Source: Atrina japonica (Eukaryota > Mollusca > Bivalvia > Pterioida > Pinnidae). Taken from it: DNA of 64,000 nt. Shown piece after piece: positions 1 to 12,671 of the stretch. The stretch lies in assembly GCA_030159075.1 (NCBI GenBank), contig BROG01000548.1:127501-191500 (forward strand), in the 5' to 3' direction. A program made the translations under genes and the position numbers. Every line of letters starts with the position of its first letter. Position 1 is the first letter of the stretch. Under the pieces are notes generated by a model. That model was not told the DNA's origin, ran no database searches, and saw only the letters and a list, made by a program, of their open reading frames with translations.

Positions 1-1062
1 TTGTTTGTCACACACTGTAGGTGAGAAACTGAAATAATGATTCACAGGTAACTGTTCTACCGGATTCCGATATCTGATAGGTACCGATAAACTATCCAGT
101 CCTGAGATTCCTAGTTTGAATTGAATATTGATAAATTAACCAATCGCTATCGTCAGTGTTGACGACCATTCTGGTGTCCTTTGTGGTAACTGTTTTAAAC
201 ACGTAAAATTTTGTCACTCATCTTCTTTTGACTTCTTCATACTGGATATACATTTCCTTTCGTGCACTCGGGGTCAATTTTACAGCCTTTTCTTCCTGTG
301 TGTCATGTACCTAAACATGTTCAGGTCTGTTATATGGGCCTTTGTCTCGCTATCCTCTTTATATTACAAACTTATTCAGGTTTTTGATTCGCTCCATTAG
401 TGTTTAACAGACTGGTTAAAATGAAATCTTCATATAAACTTGGTGTACTGTTATGCAACCCATTATTCAATTTTACGACTATTTACTGAAGCATCACAAA
501 TATGAAAATGCCTAGTTTACAGACCCCAAAAACAGACTGAATATGATTCTTCGCTGTTTACTGGAACTGTTTTGAGCTGAAAGGGCAGACCTCTTCTAAA
601 TCATTTGTACTTCATTCGGATTTTCTTTTAAATTATAGGTTAGATTCACAACAAACAGATTAGTAGTTTTAATGATTATGTCGGCAATTATGTATCTTCA
701 AAGTGAGTTCTTACTAGCGGTTCGCTTCTGTGAATTCGGAACAAAGGTTTTTCTGTCGTCGAGTAGCTACTGAGTGACCACACACAAACGATGTATATGC
801 ATGTTTGCGTCAAATTATATGTAGATATTTTTTACAAGAACAAGTTCCGTACACAAAACAGTGAATAGTGTTGCAAGTTGATATGGAGGTCAGACAAAAA
901 AACTAGTATCTTCCATTATCGTTATAAAACCGCTCCATGCTATTTACTATAGTTTGTGTGTGTTTGTCTGTTGGTGTGCGTATATTTGTATAAAACTTTA
1001 GTTTTGCAAAATATTCGAAACAAATGCCCAATCGTCTCTGGCAATTATACATCAACAGTATT

Positions 1063-1065
<3 letters not shown>
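1..1065. other. No gene recognised
   Basis: AT-rich single-copy-looking sequence. No open frame of note, splice-bounded exon or repeat structure recognised. Confidence 0.6.

Positions 1066-1148
<83 letters not shown>
1066..1148. repeat. (CT)n microsatellite
   Basis: Uninterrupted CT dinucleotides. Open frames across it on both strands are artefacts. Confidence 0.98.
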
Positions 1149-1152
<4 letters not shown>

Positions 1153-1564
1153 TTTCATTTGCACATATGGAATGCAATGTAGCAATGTAACATTATGTTT
1201 TGTGTCAAGGGACACATCGATTATTATCGAGGTATTTTTTCTAATTATCAATACAAAAGTTTTAGCTGTTATTGTAAGTGTTCATACCTATATTGACATT
1301 ATGATATTTGGTCAGGAATCTGCTAGAAAATAAGTACTATAATTCTGGAATATTGAAAAGTATCTTTCTCCATTTACATCGGCCTATATGGTCATTTGTT
1401 TTCTGAAATCCTGAAATGTCACTGCAATAATCAGGTACCTCAAATGTATCTTATGTGTACATTCGATCCGCATGTATCTAAATGTTTTAACTGGTTATAA
1501 TCAGTGGCAATACAGTTAACGTATTTTGCAAAACATCAATACAAAATAAGGAACACAGAATGAT

Positions 1565-1841
1565 TGTTTTTGTTTGTTTACTGTTGTTTAACGTCCCACT
1601 CAAGAATCTTTCACTCATATGGAGACGTCACCAAATGTCGGTGAAGGGCTTCAAATTTTAGCCTATCCTCGGCACTTACGGTCATTGAGCAGTGAGGGTT
1701 CTTTCCGACACCTACTGTGACACGGGACCTCGGTGTTTTACTGTTTCTTCCGCAAGACAGGAAACCAACCTGCCGCTGGTTGGACTTGAACTCACTATCA
1801 AGAGTGGAGCGCGCTACCGACTGAGCCAGGCCGGCTCACAA
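1565..1841 (-). mobile_element. tRNA-derived SINE, family A (complete)
   Basis: On minus it starts with a tRNA-like head with box A-like GGCTCAGTCGGTAG and box B-like GAGTTCAAGTCC, then GGCAGGTTGGTTTCCTGTC, and ends with GTCTCCATATGAGTGAAAGA and GGGACGTTAAACAAC. It is flanked by the 8-bp duplication AGAATGAT at 1557-1564 and 1842-1849. The type resembles molluscan V-SINE/Meta-SINE families (RUDI-like), which needs a database check. Confidence 0.85.
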
Positions 1842-2084
1842 AGAATGATAACTGATATGTACTTACATACACTGTAAGTGTTACAGTGTGTGCATGTGCT
1901 TTATTTCTCATTTGCAAGTAATTTGATTTTCAGATTTGTTTTCCATCCCACCATATGGTATTGATACACGTGTTGTTTTGGGTCTGATCTGAACGACTGA
2001 TTTTCTCTTCTTTGTTGATAACTTTGAAAATTGACAATGAAAAGGTTTTCAATATTTTAAAGTGACTGAAATTGTAACCAGAGC

Positions 2085-2303
2085 TACGGACTGGTGTCGG
2101 TGCACGGAGGGTACCACGGCGCGTGAAAATAGCCTAAAGCATTATCATCGGAAAGAAGTATTTTGATTTTTGTCGAGACATCTACGAAGGAACAGTAACT
2201 ACGTATATAAAAGGTTTTACGTTCACCGGTACCGGTGATCGGTATCTAGACGTTCCCATGGCAACTCAAATACTCTACCATTAGAAAATGGCGGGCGTTC
2301 ATG
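2085..2303 (-). mobile_element. tRNA-derived SINE, family B
   Basis: On plus: GCTACGGACTGGTGTCGGTG, later GAAGGAACAGTAACTACG, AAAAGGTTTTACGTTCACCG, and the head GCAACTCAAATACTCTACCA followed by TTAGAAAATGGCGGGCG. The order matches the copies at 7465 and 21652. Confidence 0.6.
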
Positions 2304-4344
2304 TAGACATATGAATTAAACAGTACATGACCTTCCGTCTCGTCTATACAGATATTGAAACATGCTTAAAGACAAAAAGCATGTGTTTTGTGATAATTTA
2401 TGTGTAGATCCATAGATAAGAAACATATCTTGTCATCAAAACATTGAAACTAAATAACAATTTCCCTTGTCGAATAATACTTGTAACGATTCACAGTTTT
2501 TTCTTCAGGTATTTACATACTTCAATTTAGTAGCCATTTTTATGTTTATTCAATTTTTAGCGATCATGCATGAAATAGTTTAAACATAGTGATGAACGAT
2601 GTCAATGAAACAATCGTAAAATCAAACCTGAATATGACGTGTAGTCTCGATGAAATAACAGAATGGAATCACGGTAAGAAATGCATGTAAGCACAAGTTC
2701 ATACTGTAGTACAGGTATCCATTCTGTATACTCAAACTATAGTACAGGTATTCATTCTGTGTGGTCAAACTGTAGTACAGGTATCCATTCTGTGTGGTCA
2801 AACTGTTGTACAGGTATCCATTCTGTGTGGTCAAACTGTTGTACAGGTACCCATTCTGTGTGGTCAAACTGTTGTACAGGTATCCATTCTGTGTGGTCAA
2901 ACTGTTGTACAGGTATCCATTCTGTGTAGTCATACTCTAGTACGGGTACCCACGCTGTGTAGTCAAACTCTAGTGCTGGTATCCATTCTATGTAGTCAAA
3001 CTCTAGTACAGGTATCCATTCTGTGTGGTCAAACTGTTGTACAGGTATCCACGCTGTGTAGTCAAACTCTAGTGCTGGTATCCATTCTATGTAGTCAAAC
3101 TCTAGTACAGGTATCCATTCTGTGTGGTCAAACTGTTGTACAGGTATCCATTCTATGTAATCAAACTCTAGTACAGGTATCCATTCTATGTAATAAAACT
3201 CTAGTACAGGTATCCATTGTGTGTGGTCAAACTGTTGTACAGGTATCCATTCTATGTAATCAAACTCTAGTACAGGTATCCATTCTATGTAATAAAACTC
3301 TAGTACAGGTATCCATTCTATGTAATCAAACTCTAGTACAGGTATCCATTCTATGTAATCAAACTCTAGTACAGGTACCCACGCTGTGTAGTCAAACTCT
3401 AATACAGGTATCCACGGTATGTAGCCATACTCTAGTACAGGTATCCACGGTATGTAGCCATACTCTAGTACAGGTATCCATTCTATGTAGTCAAACTCTA
3501 GTACAGGTACCCACCCTGTGTAGTCAAACTCTAGTACAGGTACCCACAGTATGTAGCCATACTCTAGTACAGGTATCCATTCTATGTAATCAAACTCTAG
3601 TACAGGTATCCATTCTGTGTGGTCAAACTGTTGTACAGGTATCCATTCTATGTAATCAAACTCTAGTACAGGTATCCATTCTATGTAATAAAACTCTAGT
3701 ACAGGTATCCATTCTGTGTGGTCAAACTGTTGTACAGGTATCCATTCTATGTAATCAAACTCTAGTACAGGTATCCATTCTATGTAATAACACTCTAGTA
3801 CAGGTATCCATTCTATGTAATCAAACTCTAGTACAGGTACCCACCCTGTGTAGTCAAACTCTAGTGCTGGTATCCATTCTATGTAATCAAACTCTAGTAC
3901 AGGTATCCATTCTATGTAATCAAACTCTAGTACAGGTACCCACCCTGTGTAGTCAAACTCTAGTGCTGGTATCCATTCTATGTAATCAAACTCTAGTACA
4001 GGTATCCATTCTATGTAATCAAACTCTAGTACAGGTATCCAATCTGTGTAGTAATACTCTTGTACAGGTATCCATTCTGTGTAGTCAAACTTTAGTACAG
4101 TGTATGTAGCCATACTCTAGTACAGGTATCCACGGTATGTAGTCATACTCTAGTACAGGTATCAATTCTATGTAATCAAACTCTAGTACAGGTATCCATT
4201 CTATGTAGTCAAACTCTAGTACAGGTATCCATTCTATGTAATCAAACTCTAGTACAGGTATCCATTCTATGTAATCAAACTCTAGTACATGTATCCATTC
4301 TATGTAATCAAACTCTAGTACAGATATCCATTCTATGTAATCAA

Positions 4345-5115
4345 ACTCTAGTACAGGTATCCATTCTATGTAATCAAACTCTAGTACAGGTACCCACCCT
4401 GTGTAGTCAAACTCTAGTGCTGGTATCCATTCTATGTAATCAAACTCTAGTACAGGTATCCATTCTATGTAATCAAACTCTAGTACAGGTATCCACTCTG
4501 TGTAGTAATACTCTTGTACAGGTATCCATTCTGTGTAGTCAAACTTTAGTACAGGTATCCACGGTATGTAGCCATACTCTAGTACAGGTATCCATTCTGT
4601 GTAGTCAAACTCTAGTACAGGTATCCATTCTATGTAGTCAAACTCTAGTACAGGTATCCATTCTATGTAATCAAACTCTAGTACAGGTATCCATTTTATG
4701 TAATCAAACTCTAGTACAGGTATCCATTCTATTCAAACTCTAGTACAGGTATCCATTCTATGTAGTCAAACTCTAGTACAGGTATCCATTCTATGTAATC
4801 AAACTCTAGTACAGGTATCCATTCTATGTAATCAAACTCTAGTACAGGTATCCATTCTATGTAATCAAACTCTAGTACAGGTATCCATTCTATGTAGTCA
4901 AACTCTAGTACAGGTATCCATTCTATGTAGTCAAACTCTAGTACAGGTATCCACGCTGTGTAGTCAAACTCTAGTGCTGGTATCCATTCTATGTAGTCAA
5001 ACTCTAGTACAGGTATCCATTCTATGTAGTCAAACTCTAGTACAGGTATCCATTCTATGTAGTCAAACTCTAGTACAGGTATCCATTCTATGTAGTCAAA
5101 CTCTAGTACAGGTAT
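4345..5115. repeat. Higher-order duplication inside the minisatellite, copy 1
   Basis: This block of about 23 units recurs almost unchanged at about 5133-5907. The shared order of variant units (TGCTGG unit, CCACTCTG unit, ACTCTTG unit, CCACGGTA unit, CCATTTTATG unit, CCACGCTG unit) is identical. The only difference I see is a 4-base deletion at about 4735 in this copy. The offset is 788 bp before the deletion and 792 bp (24 x 33) after it. Confidence 0.9.
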
Positions 5116-5132
5116 CCACGCTGTGTAGTCAA

Positions 5133-5907
5133 ACTCTAGTACAGGTATCCATTCTATGTAATCAAACTCTAGTACAGGTACCCACCCTGTGTAGTCAAAC
5201 TCTAGTGCTGGTATCCATTCTATGTAATCAAACTCTAGTACAGGTATCCATTCTATGTAATCAAACTCTAGTACAGGTATCCACTCTGTGTAGTAATACT
5301 CTTGTACAGGTATCCATTCTGTGTAGTCAAACTTTAGTACAGGTATCCACGGTATGTAGCCATACTCTAGTACAGGTATCCATTCTGTGTAGTCAAACTC
5401 TAGTACAGGTATCCATTCTATGTAGTCAAACTCTAGTACAGGTATCCATTCTATGTAATCAAACTCTAGTACAGGTATCCATTTTATGTAATCAAACTCT
5501 AGTACAGGTATCCATTCTATGTAATCAAACTCTAGTACAGGTATCCATTCTATGTAGTCAAACTCTAGTACAGGTATCCATTCTATGTAATCAAACTCTA
5601 GTACAGGTATCCATTCTATGTAATCAAACTCTAGTACAGGTATCCATTCTATGTAATCAAACTCTAGTACAGGTATCCATTCTATGTAGTCAAACTCTAG
5701 TACAGGTATCCATTCTATGTAGTCAAACTCTAGTACAGGTATCCACGCTGTGTAGTCAAACTCTAGTGCTGGTATCCATTCTATGTAGTCAAACTCTAGT
5801 ACAGGTATCCATTCTATGTAGTCAAACTCTAGTACAGGTATCCATTCTATGTAGTCAAACTCTAGTACAGGTATCCATTCTATGTAGTCAAACTCTAGTA
5901 CAGGTAC
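5133..5907. repeat. Higher-order duplication inside the minisatellite, copy 2
   Basis: Second copy of the block at 4345-5115, with full-length units throughout. Identity ends at the CCACGCTATG unit near 5908, where the first copy instead has TATCCACGCTGTG. Confidence 0.9.
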
Positions 5908-6084
5908 CCACGCTATGTAGTCAAACTCTAGTACAGGTATCCACGCTGTGTAGTCAAACTCTAGTACAGGTATCTACGCTGTGTAGTCAAACTGTAGTAC
6001 AGTATCCATTCTGTTTAGTCAAACTCTAGTGCATGTATCCATTCTTTGTAGTCAAACTGTACTACAGGTATCCACGCTGTGTAA

Positions 6085-7464
6085 TTGCTTGTCAATATGT
6101 TAACTAAGAAAAAGCTAGGCCACTATTTGGGTTCCAACGAGTGTATAATTTTGTATTTTATCTTTGCAAATTGAATTGTTCAGCAATCATTTTTTTTTTA
6201 CATTTTGTGTATTTATTTTTTACTATAATGATCGTAAAAGCTTTTGCAAAAACCTGACTTCCTTATTTTGCTGCAAAGCATGTGATATATGTAATGACAA
6301 CTAGACTTGACTTTTTCTAATGTATGTGGTCCATATGAACAACTTATTGTTTATTGACATGGTATGACATACTGTGGACATGCTTTTCTTCATGTTTATT
6401 TGGACAAATAATTGTAGCATAGCAGATAATAACGAATATTTATCTATCTAAGCAGGTTGTGTCGTTTTTATTTGTTTCATTGTTTGTCTTCAGGTAAAAC
6501 TATTGTAAACAATGATTTTACTAGGGTCATGATTGCATTTTCAAGTATTTGAACAACGTTGATTTATATGGTTAAATTGTACAATTTTCATCATAAACAA
6601 CACATCTATATCAATTGACATTGCACTTGATTATAATTAAAGGAAGCGTTTGTTACTTTTTGGTGCACATGCGCGTCGTGCATTTGTTTGTAATATAAAT
6701 ATATATGGTCCGAGGGATATCATACATTGTAAATACATACTGGTTCAGGGGGGAACTGACTTTCTAAAAAGAAATTTAGATGATCTATTTGACCTTTTTT
6801 ATTTTGATTGTTATTGTGAAGCGTTTACTAAAACACACACAAATAACTGTAAACCTCTAAGACTGTAATCGGTTCAATGGGTTCACGCCTCTTCACTGCC
6901 AATGATATACAAGCAAGTTCATTTTTAAAAGGCTGATGAAGTCGTTACTTTGAAATTAACCGATGCCTGAAATGATCTAAATACTGTTACACATATTCAC
7001 ACTATTACTAGATCCGATAAAATCCGGACTGCTTGTATAAGGGCGTGTCTGTGGTTGGATTCGATATTATCAACTCGCCAAGAGATTTCATCAGGCGACC
7101 AATGATACAAATCAGTGAAGTATTGTGATACGCCATACGATATCCAGCGTATCAGTTACGTCTGAAATTCCAAGCTTTGTTCTAGTGGGGGCATTAAACA
7201 TCGCACTTCCTTGCATTAACCCGTATCCGAACAGGAAGATAACATTTGAGAAAATTTAAATATTTAAGCTTTTCTAAAAATGTTGCACCACAAAGACATT
7301 ATAATTTAAAGAATGCATAGACGGAAAAATCAACCGCAAAACACAATTTCTTTCAATTTTTAAGTCATCTGAGTTTTAATTTTTGCATTGTTGTTTTAAC
7401 TCCCGCCAATAATTTTTCACTTGTATTAAGATATCACCAGCTGTAAATGACCTGCTACAAATTT
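6085..7464. other. No gene recognised
   Basis: Between the minisatellite and a SINE. The 72-codon plus frame at 6650 shows no motif and no splice context. Confidence 0.6.
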
Positions 7465-7682
7465 TGACGTATGCTATGGACTACAGTAAAATGCATTATG
7501 TACATGAGGGACCTATCGGTAAGTATCACCCGAAAGACCCGTAACTTTCACTTCGTATGTAGAGCCTTTTACAAAGGAACCGTCACTACCATCGAAAAAA
7601 GTACGATTCAGGACCGGAAATCAAACCCTGGAGCTCCCTCTTGCGAGGCGAATTCTCTACCACTCGACCACCGCACGTGAAG
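7465..7682 (-). mobile_element. tRNA-derived SINE, family B
   Basis: Minus-strand head with GGTGGTCGAGTGGTAGAGAA (box A) and GGGTTTGATTTCC (box B). The body on plus has GCTATGGACTACAG, TAACTTTCACTTCGTATGTA and AAAGGAACCGTCACTACC. Confidence 0.75.
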
Positions 7683-8400
7683 GCAGAGTCTTGATTCATT
7701 CTTATCTAAATTTGTACGAATCGTTTCTGCGCGATTAGTGTACTAAAACTAATTTTTCTTGACCACTGTGTTAGTATTTGTAGATAGGGCTACGGTACAT
7801 GATTGTGAACGTTTAGCCTTTTCCGGTTTTTTTTTCTTCGGGGGGGGGGGTGTTGTTTGTTTTGGGTTTTTTTTTGGCAAATCATCATATCAATGCTATG
7901 TATACTTGTTTTTTTTTTTGTCTTGGTTTGGAAGAAAAACATTGGAGATATCTATAGTTCTAAGATATAAAAATGTTTTGAAAACCACCATTGATACATG
8001 CCAAGACATATATTTTACCTCTGTATATAAAGTTCAGTCGTCATTTTAAAAGTATATAAATGCATGTACTTAACACCTTGGTAACAATATCATCATACAC
8101 TGAAACACTTTGTTTATCGATTTATTGCGATTGTTAAACAGATTTTTCTATCATAGCTGTGCCCTGTGAGGTAATGAATGGACGATCGGTGCAAGTAATT
8201 TTTAGAGCTATGACGTCATTTTCAGGAAGTTTTCCAAAACGTACTCCTACAGTCGTATTGTAAATCTTGGCATAGACGTTTATCATACCTTTTTGGTATC
8301 CAGCGTTAAACTATGCGTACAGGTCAACTTTGTTGGCGAAATCACCGATTAGAAGTAGATCTGTTATTTTGTAAGGTATAACAAAAGGATTGTAGAACTG

Positions 8401-8720
8401 TTATACGCGGAATTTATATCTAAATATCTTGTCATCTTGCAATTCTAACCAAATTTGCTGACATGGCAATACAGTAGGAATCGTTAGTATAATAAAGAAG
8501 CAACAATGGATGTTCGAAACTTCAAGTCCATTATAATATGACAAATTAGCTATAGCAATGGACTCAACACTGAGAACAATTGTGAATCCCAACGGGGTGG
8601 GACCAAGTGTCCAGAAGAAGTCAGTGTCCCCTTTCAGCATGCCAAACCCGTTGCAAATGTTCCATGGAAACCTCGCGAGTTCGGTGTAAAGGTCAAGGTC
8701 GGAAAAAAAGGTCAAGCACG
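8401..8720 (-). repeat. Repeat family X copy
   Basis: Minus-strand copy. It includes the minus reading of GACCTTGACCTTTACACCGA, a GTTTCCATGGAACATTTGCA block, TGGTCCCACCCCGTTGGGAT, CACAATTGTTCTCAGTGTTG, and an end ATTGTTGCTTCTT. A 104-codon open frame across it (8715-8401) is a by-product. It shares a core with the copies at 15340-15803 and 22765-22985. Confidence 0.65.
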
Positions 8721-10433
8721 ATATATGATATGGGACAATATGACGTAGGTGTTTATCGGTTTCATGGTCAATTATCAGTTTTAAGATACATCTAAACGTA
8801 TATACATGTTGTTGCTTTTGTATTATAGATAACTTTATTCAGACACTGAATTACAGCGTAATATGATACAACATGACAATATTAATCAGTTGTATAAAAT
8901 TTCACTACTGTTAGACAATTATAGATAGAAATTGTGTTTTCAGATGAAATAAACCGTACTTATTCTAAGGATATATTATGACAAGGAAATGTGTAATTTA
9001 TCATGACTCAAGCAGAAATATAAAATTTGATAACATCCACGATAATATAACTAGTATAAATTTTAAAAAATAATAAAAAAAAGAATAAAAAAGAAAAAGA
9101 AAAGAAAAGAGAAGAAAAACGGAAAATGAAGAGAAGTGTAAGAGATAGATATACCAGAATGTTCTACATTAGAATACTAATTTCCTGCTAATATATTACA
9201 GAGATAAATGACAATTACAGATTTAGAAGTGGTGTACATTTCTACATACTTTAGATATTGATTTCTTTACATATAATAGTACCAGTAATTTGTATTTCCT
9301 TCTCTTTGTAGATAACCTGAATACATTTCACATTATTCCTGCATAAGTTTCATATAACTTTATACCCGAATACATCATTCTGATGAATTGTGTCGTGTCA
9401 CAATGAAATATCTTAAGATGAGTGCTCAATCCAGACTCCCATTGAGACTGTGTCCTCTGACATGCTGTTCAAATATTTAAAAGGACTAGTAGTGTAACTG
9501 TCCATGTCGGGCTCGGTATGTCGATTTATTTCTAATCAATCTTGTGAAAGTTAGCTACTCCCTACAAAAACGTTAGTAATTATGATGATATCAGTTTTCT
9601 TAATGATGTGATATGCAATAGGTATCGGACGTGTCATACCCAGTTTTGTCATTATTACGGTACCGTGTAGCTGTAAATTTGGTGTTGTCAAAACAAAATA
9701 CGTTCATTACAAGAAATATCAGGTTGGAGGGGCTGTCTCAAAATAATATGGTAAAAAAAGTAATATCTATGAAATGTAAAAAGCAACAACAACAACAACA
9801 ACAACAACAACACCAAAACATAATGGATACGTTATCTAGTAAAATAAATATATTGTGTATTATGTACCTTGTAATGTTTGCCTAAGCGTTCTTGTGAATG
9901 TAAATGACGTCATACATGAATAATATGACGACATACATGCAGTTTATATTTAGTAACTGTCATGACAATTGGTACACATAGCAATCAAGTACACACATAA
10001 TCGATGACACAAAATGGCGTCACTGATTACCAGCACTTTAACTCAATGCAGATGAATGAGTTATAGCCATGTAATATCGGCGGGTTTGATATGCCAAGCT
10101 TTTTGTAATTATCTAGAACATTGCAAAATAACAAATCATGCGAAGCGCACACAACTACATATACCTTATTTATGAGGAGGAGATACGTCTTGAAGAAATA
10201 AAAGGTTGAAACATATACAGTTATCTTGATTTCGTGTTGCAGATATTGACATCAAGACACAAATCTTGACTCTGGTACATACGAAAAAATAATTTATCTT
10301 AATCGGTACAGACTGTAGTGGACTTGGTTTATGTTTACACCTTGTTTTCAATTGCTATGTTTCACTGACTAAAATACTAAGTTATATTTTCGTCGTTGAG
10401 TAGTCTTAAACAATTGTGATGAGGATGTATTAC
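8721..10433. other. No gene recognised
   Basis: Holds an A/G-rich tract at about 9060-9125 and the CAA repeat. Small frames lack recognisable features. Confidence 0.6.
9784..9811. repeat. (CAA)n microsatellite
   Basis: About nine CAA units following an A-rich stretch. Confidence 0.9.
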
Positions 10434-10612
10434 TCACTCATTTAACTGAATTTGTCTGTGGAATCGCGGCGGATGTGGTCGGTCAACAGGAAGCATACTT
10501 CTCCGTGGCACCTGATCCTACCTGATGATTTTCAGAGGTCCGTTTTGTTTAACGTTCACAATAATTGTATATTTGATGATTAATACTTTGGTATAAGTGA
10601 TATTTTATATGT
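10434..10612 (+). mobile_element. RT-element 3' tail fragment (diverged)
   Basis: Diverged copy: GGCGGATGTGGTCGGTCAAC, TCTCCGTGGCACCTGATCC, TTTCAGAGGTCCGTTTTGTT and an ACTTTGGTATAAG end. No RT coding sequence upstream. Confidence 0.65.
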
Positions 10613-11583
10613 AACATATAAAATTCAAACTAATTCATATTATTAAAAATCATTTATATTTACATACAACTGAAAAGTTATAAACTAGTGTAAAACGGAA
10701 GCAGATAAGTATGTCGTTTGAATGTTTTGTTGTAATGTTTCCCAGCAACTGAACGATTACTATTTGTCAGTTAAATAAGTTCAACCAACAATCACTCCAT
10801 CAGTTGCATGAGATTTGTAAAATAATATCGGTGAGTTATACAAATGCACAATGTTTATTTCGTTTGAAAATATACGCCAGAATTAACACAATCAAGTGTA
10901 TACCATATACACAATATATCAATATTAAAGAAATGTCCGTGTATCATATACATCAAATAACTAAATCAATTCTAACGTATCATGCATGTAAAATATCACA
11001 ATTGAATATATTACAACATACCACTAACGTCAAATATCACCACTGAATCAAATCTAATGGATCATAAACATAAGCATTTACCATTGGATAGATAACAAAG
11101 TATCATGATCATTTAATACCACCATTCAGCAGATTATATTATTAATTAATTAAAGTAATGTCGACCTTTATACAGGAATTTCTGCCCAAACGATATGAAA
11201 TTCAAAACTTGGAAAAAACAAACTAAGTCAATATTGAAAAACTAAGCCAATATCGAAAAACTCAGCCAATATTAAAGTCGAAAAACCAAATGGAAATTCA
11301 AGTGAAAGCGGCCGCCATTTCGTTTTCAAATCGAACCGTACGCGCATCTTTTCCACGCAGCATTGGCCTAGTTGGATTTCATATTTTGCGGAGTTAATTA
11401 ATGATATGCTCATTAAGCAGTTATTACAATGTTAGCTGCGCATCAAGCCAATACGACAGACCTTGGCACAATAACTAGACCAATATGGAATTAAGATATA
11501 ATAGTTAACAACTATTCCACATAAAAAATTAAAAGAAAAACTTTTTTGCATCATAGACAACTGTTTTTTTCACTAAAAGTGGT

Positions 11584-12361
11584 AGCCGAAAATTTAAATA
11601 TCTAGTGGTTGGATATCAGGATACTTATTTTGTCCAATACCACTCTGATTCTACACATAAATACACTGATGTTGATATAAAAAACATGCTTGAATTTCTA
11701 ATAGACAATATATTTGTAATATTCGGAGACGTGGTTTTTCAACAAACTGTCGGCATTCCTATGGGAACCAATTCTGCCCCTTTATTGACCGACCTGTTTC
11801 TTTATTCATACGAAGCAGACTTCATCCAGAAACTGCTGAATCAAAAGAAGAAAAAGTTAGCAGTGTCCTTTAATTTGACATTTAAATATATCGACGACGT
11901 TTTGTCAATTAATAATGACAATTTTCATACTTATGTCAATGTGATGTATCCCAGCGAACTAGAAATTAAAGATACAACAGAATCAAGCACACACGCTTCA
12001 TACTTAGACATTTTACTTAATATAAACACAGACGGGAAATTGGCAACTAAGCTATACGACGAACGCGGCGACTTCGGCTTTCCCATCGTAAATTTTCCGC
12101 ATTTAAGTAGTAATATCCCTCAGTACCCGCATATGGAGTTTATATTTCACAATTGATCCGATATGCCAGGGCGTGTACAACATATGAAGATTTTATATAC
12201 AGATGTAAACTACTCACTGACAAATTATTGACACAGGATATCGAAAACCGCGTTTGATGTCAACGTTCCGCAAATTTTACAGTCGGTATAATAGTCTTGT
12301 TTGCGACTTCTCTGTTTCACTAAGTGAAATGTTGAGTTGCCTTTTCGTTGGCGGTTGTTGA
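11584..12361 (+). pseudogene. Reverse transcriptase remnant of a retroelement
   Basis: Open from about 11584 to 12156 with reverse transcriptase hallmarks: GIPMGTNSAPLLTDLFLYSY (finger/palm motif) and YIDDVL, the catalytic Tyr-x-Asp-Asp box, followed by ASYLDILLNI. The chain then continues in a second frame from about 12131 (SQLIRYARA, LLTDKLL) and in a third from about 12252 to a TGA at 12361 (FRKFYSRYNSL). So at least two frameshifts have occurred, and the 5' part is missing or decayed. The RT type matches one I recall from many bivalve gene models. It may be Penelope-like, but no endonuclease domain is visible, so the clade is unassigned. It is followed directly by its 3' tail. Confidence 0.85.
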
Positions 12362-12399
12362 GATGTTTGTACCAATTGTGACGATAATTCACTCCTCAC

Positions 12400-12600
12400 G
12401 TATTTCATTGAACTTGACTGTGGACTCAATGCGGGTGTGACCGATCGACAGGGAATGCTTACTCCTCCATGGCACGTGATCCCACCTCTTGGTTTCCAGA
12501 GGTCCGTGTTTGTCCATTTTAACCGGATTTGTATCTATGTCCTGGGCATTCTATTGATTTACACTGTGGCTTCTGAGATTTTTTATATTTAATCATTTTA
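12400..12600 (+). mobile_element. 3' tail of the reverse-transcriptase element
   Basis: Directly follows the RT remnant. It contains GACTGTGGACTCAATGCGGG, TGCTTACTCCTCCATGGCAC, a CAGAGGTCCGTGTTTGTCCA block, and ends with ATCCTGGACATCC-like, ACTTTGG-like and CTGAGATTTTTATAT-like segments. The same tail occurs detached elsewhere in the window, so this copy defines which element the others come from. Confidence 0.8.
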
Positions 12601-12671
12601 ATGTATTTTGGACATCAAGTATCAACACTGAGTAGATTCTAAAGTATCATGCACATAAAGTATCACCATTG

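Larger units (their letters stand above)
2693..6081. repeat. 33-bp minisatellite, about 100 units
   Basis: Tandem array of a 33-bp unit containing the core ACTCTAGTACAGGTATCCAT followed by TCTATGTARTCAA. Variant units differ mainly at ACAGGTATCC/TGCTGGTATCC, CTGTTGTACAGG, GTGTGGTC, and CCACGCTG/CCACGGTA. Because 33 is divisible by 3, open frames run through the array on both strands: an 11-residue period LVQVSILCNQT on plus, and FDYIEWIPVLE on minus, the latter open from 4113 to 2752. There is no splice context or plausible start, so I treat these frames as non-coding. Small deletions at about 4100 and 4735 break the frames. Confidence 0.97.

Noticed and set aside
2752..4113. 453-codon minus-strand frame with FDYIEWIPVLE repeats as a protein gene
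   Set aside because: It lies wholly in the 33-bp minisatellite, frames on the other strand are also open, the ATG arises from a local deletion, and there is no splice context.
8401..8715. 104-codon minus frame as a gene
   Set aside because: It covers a family X repeat copy also present at 15340 and 22765.
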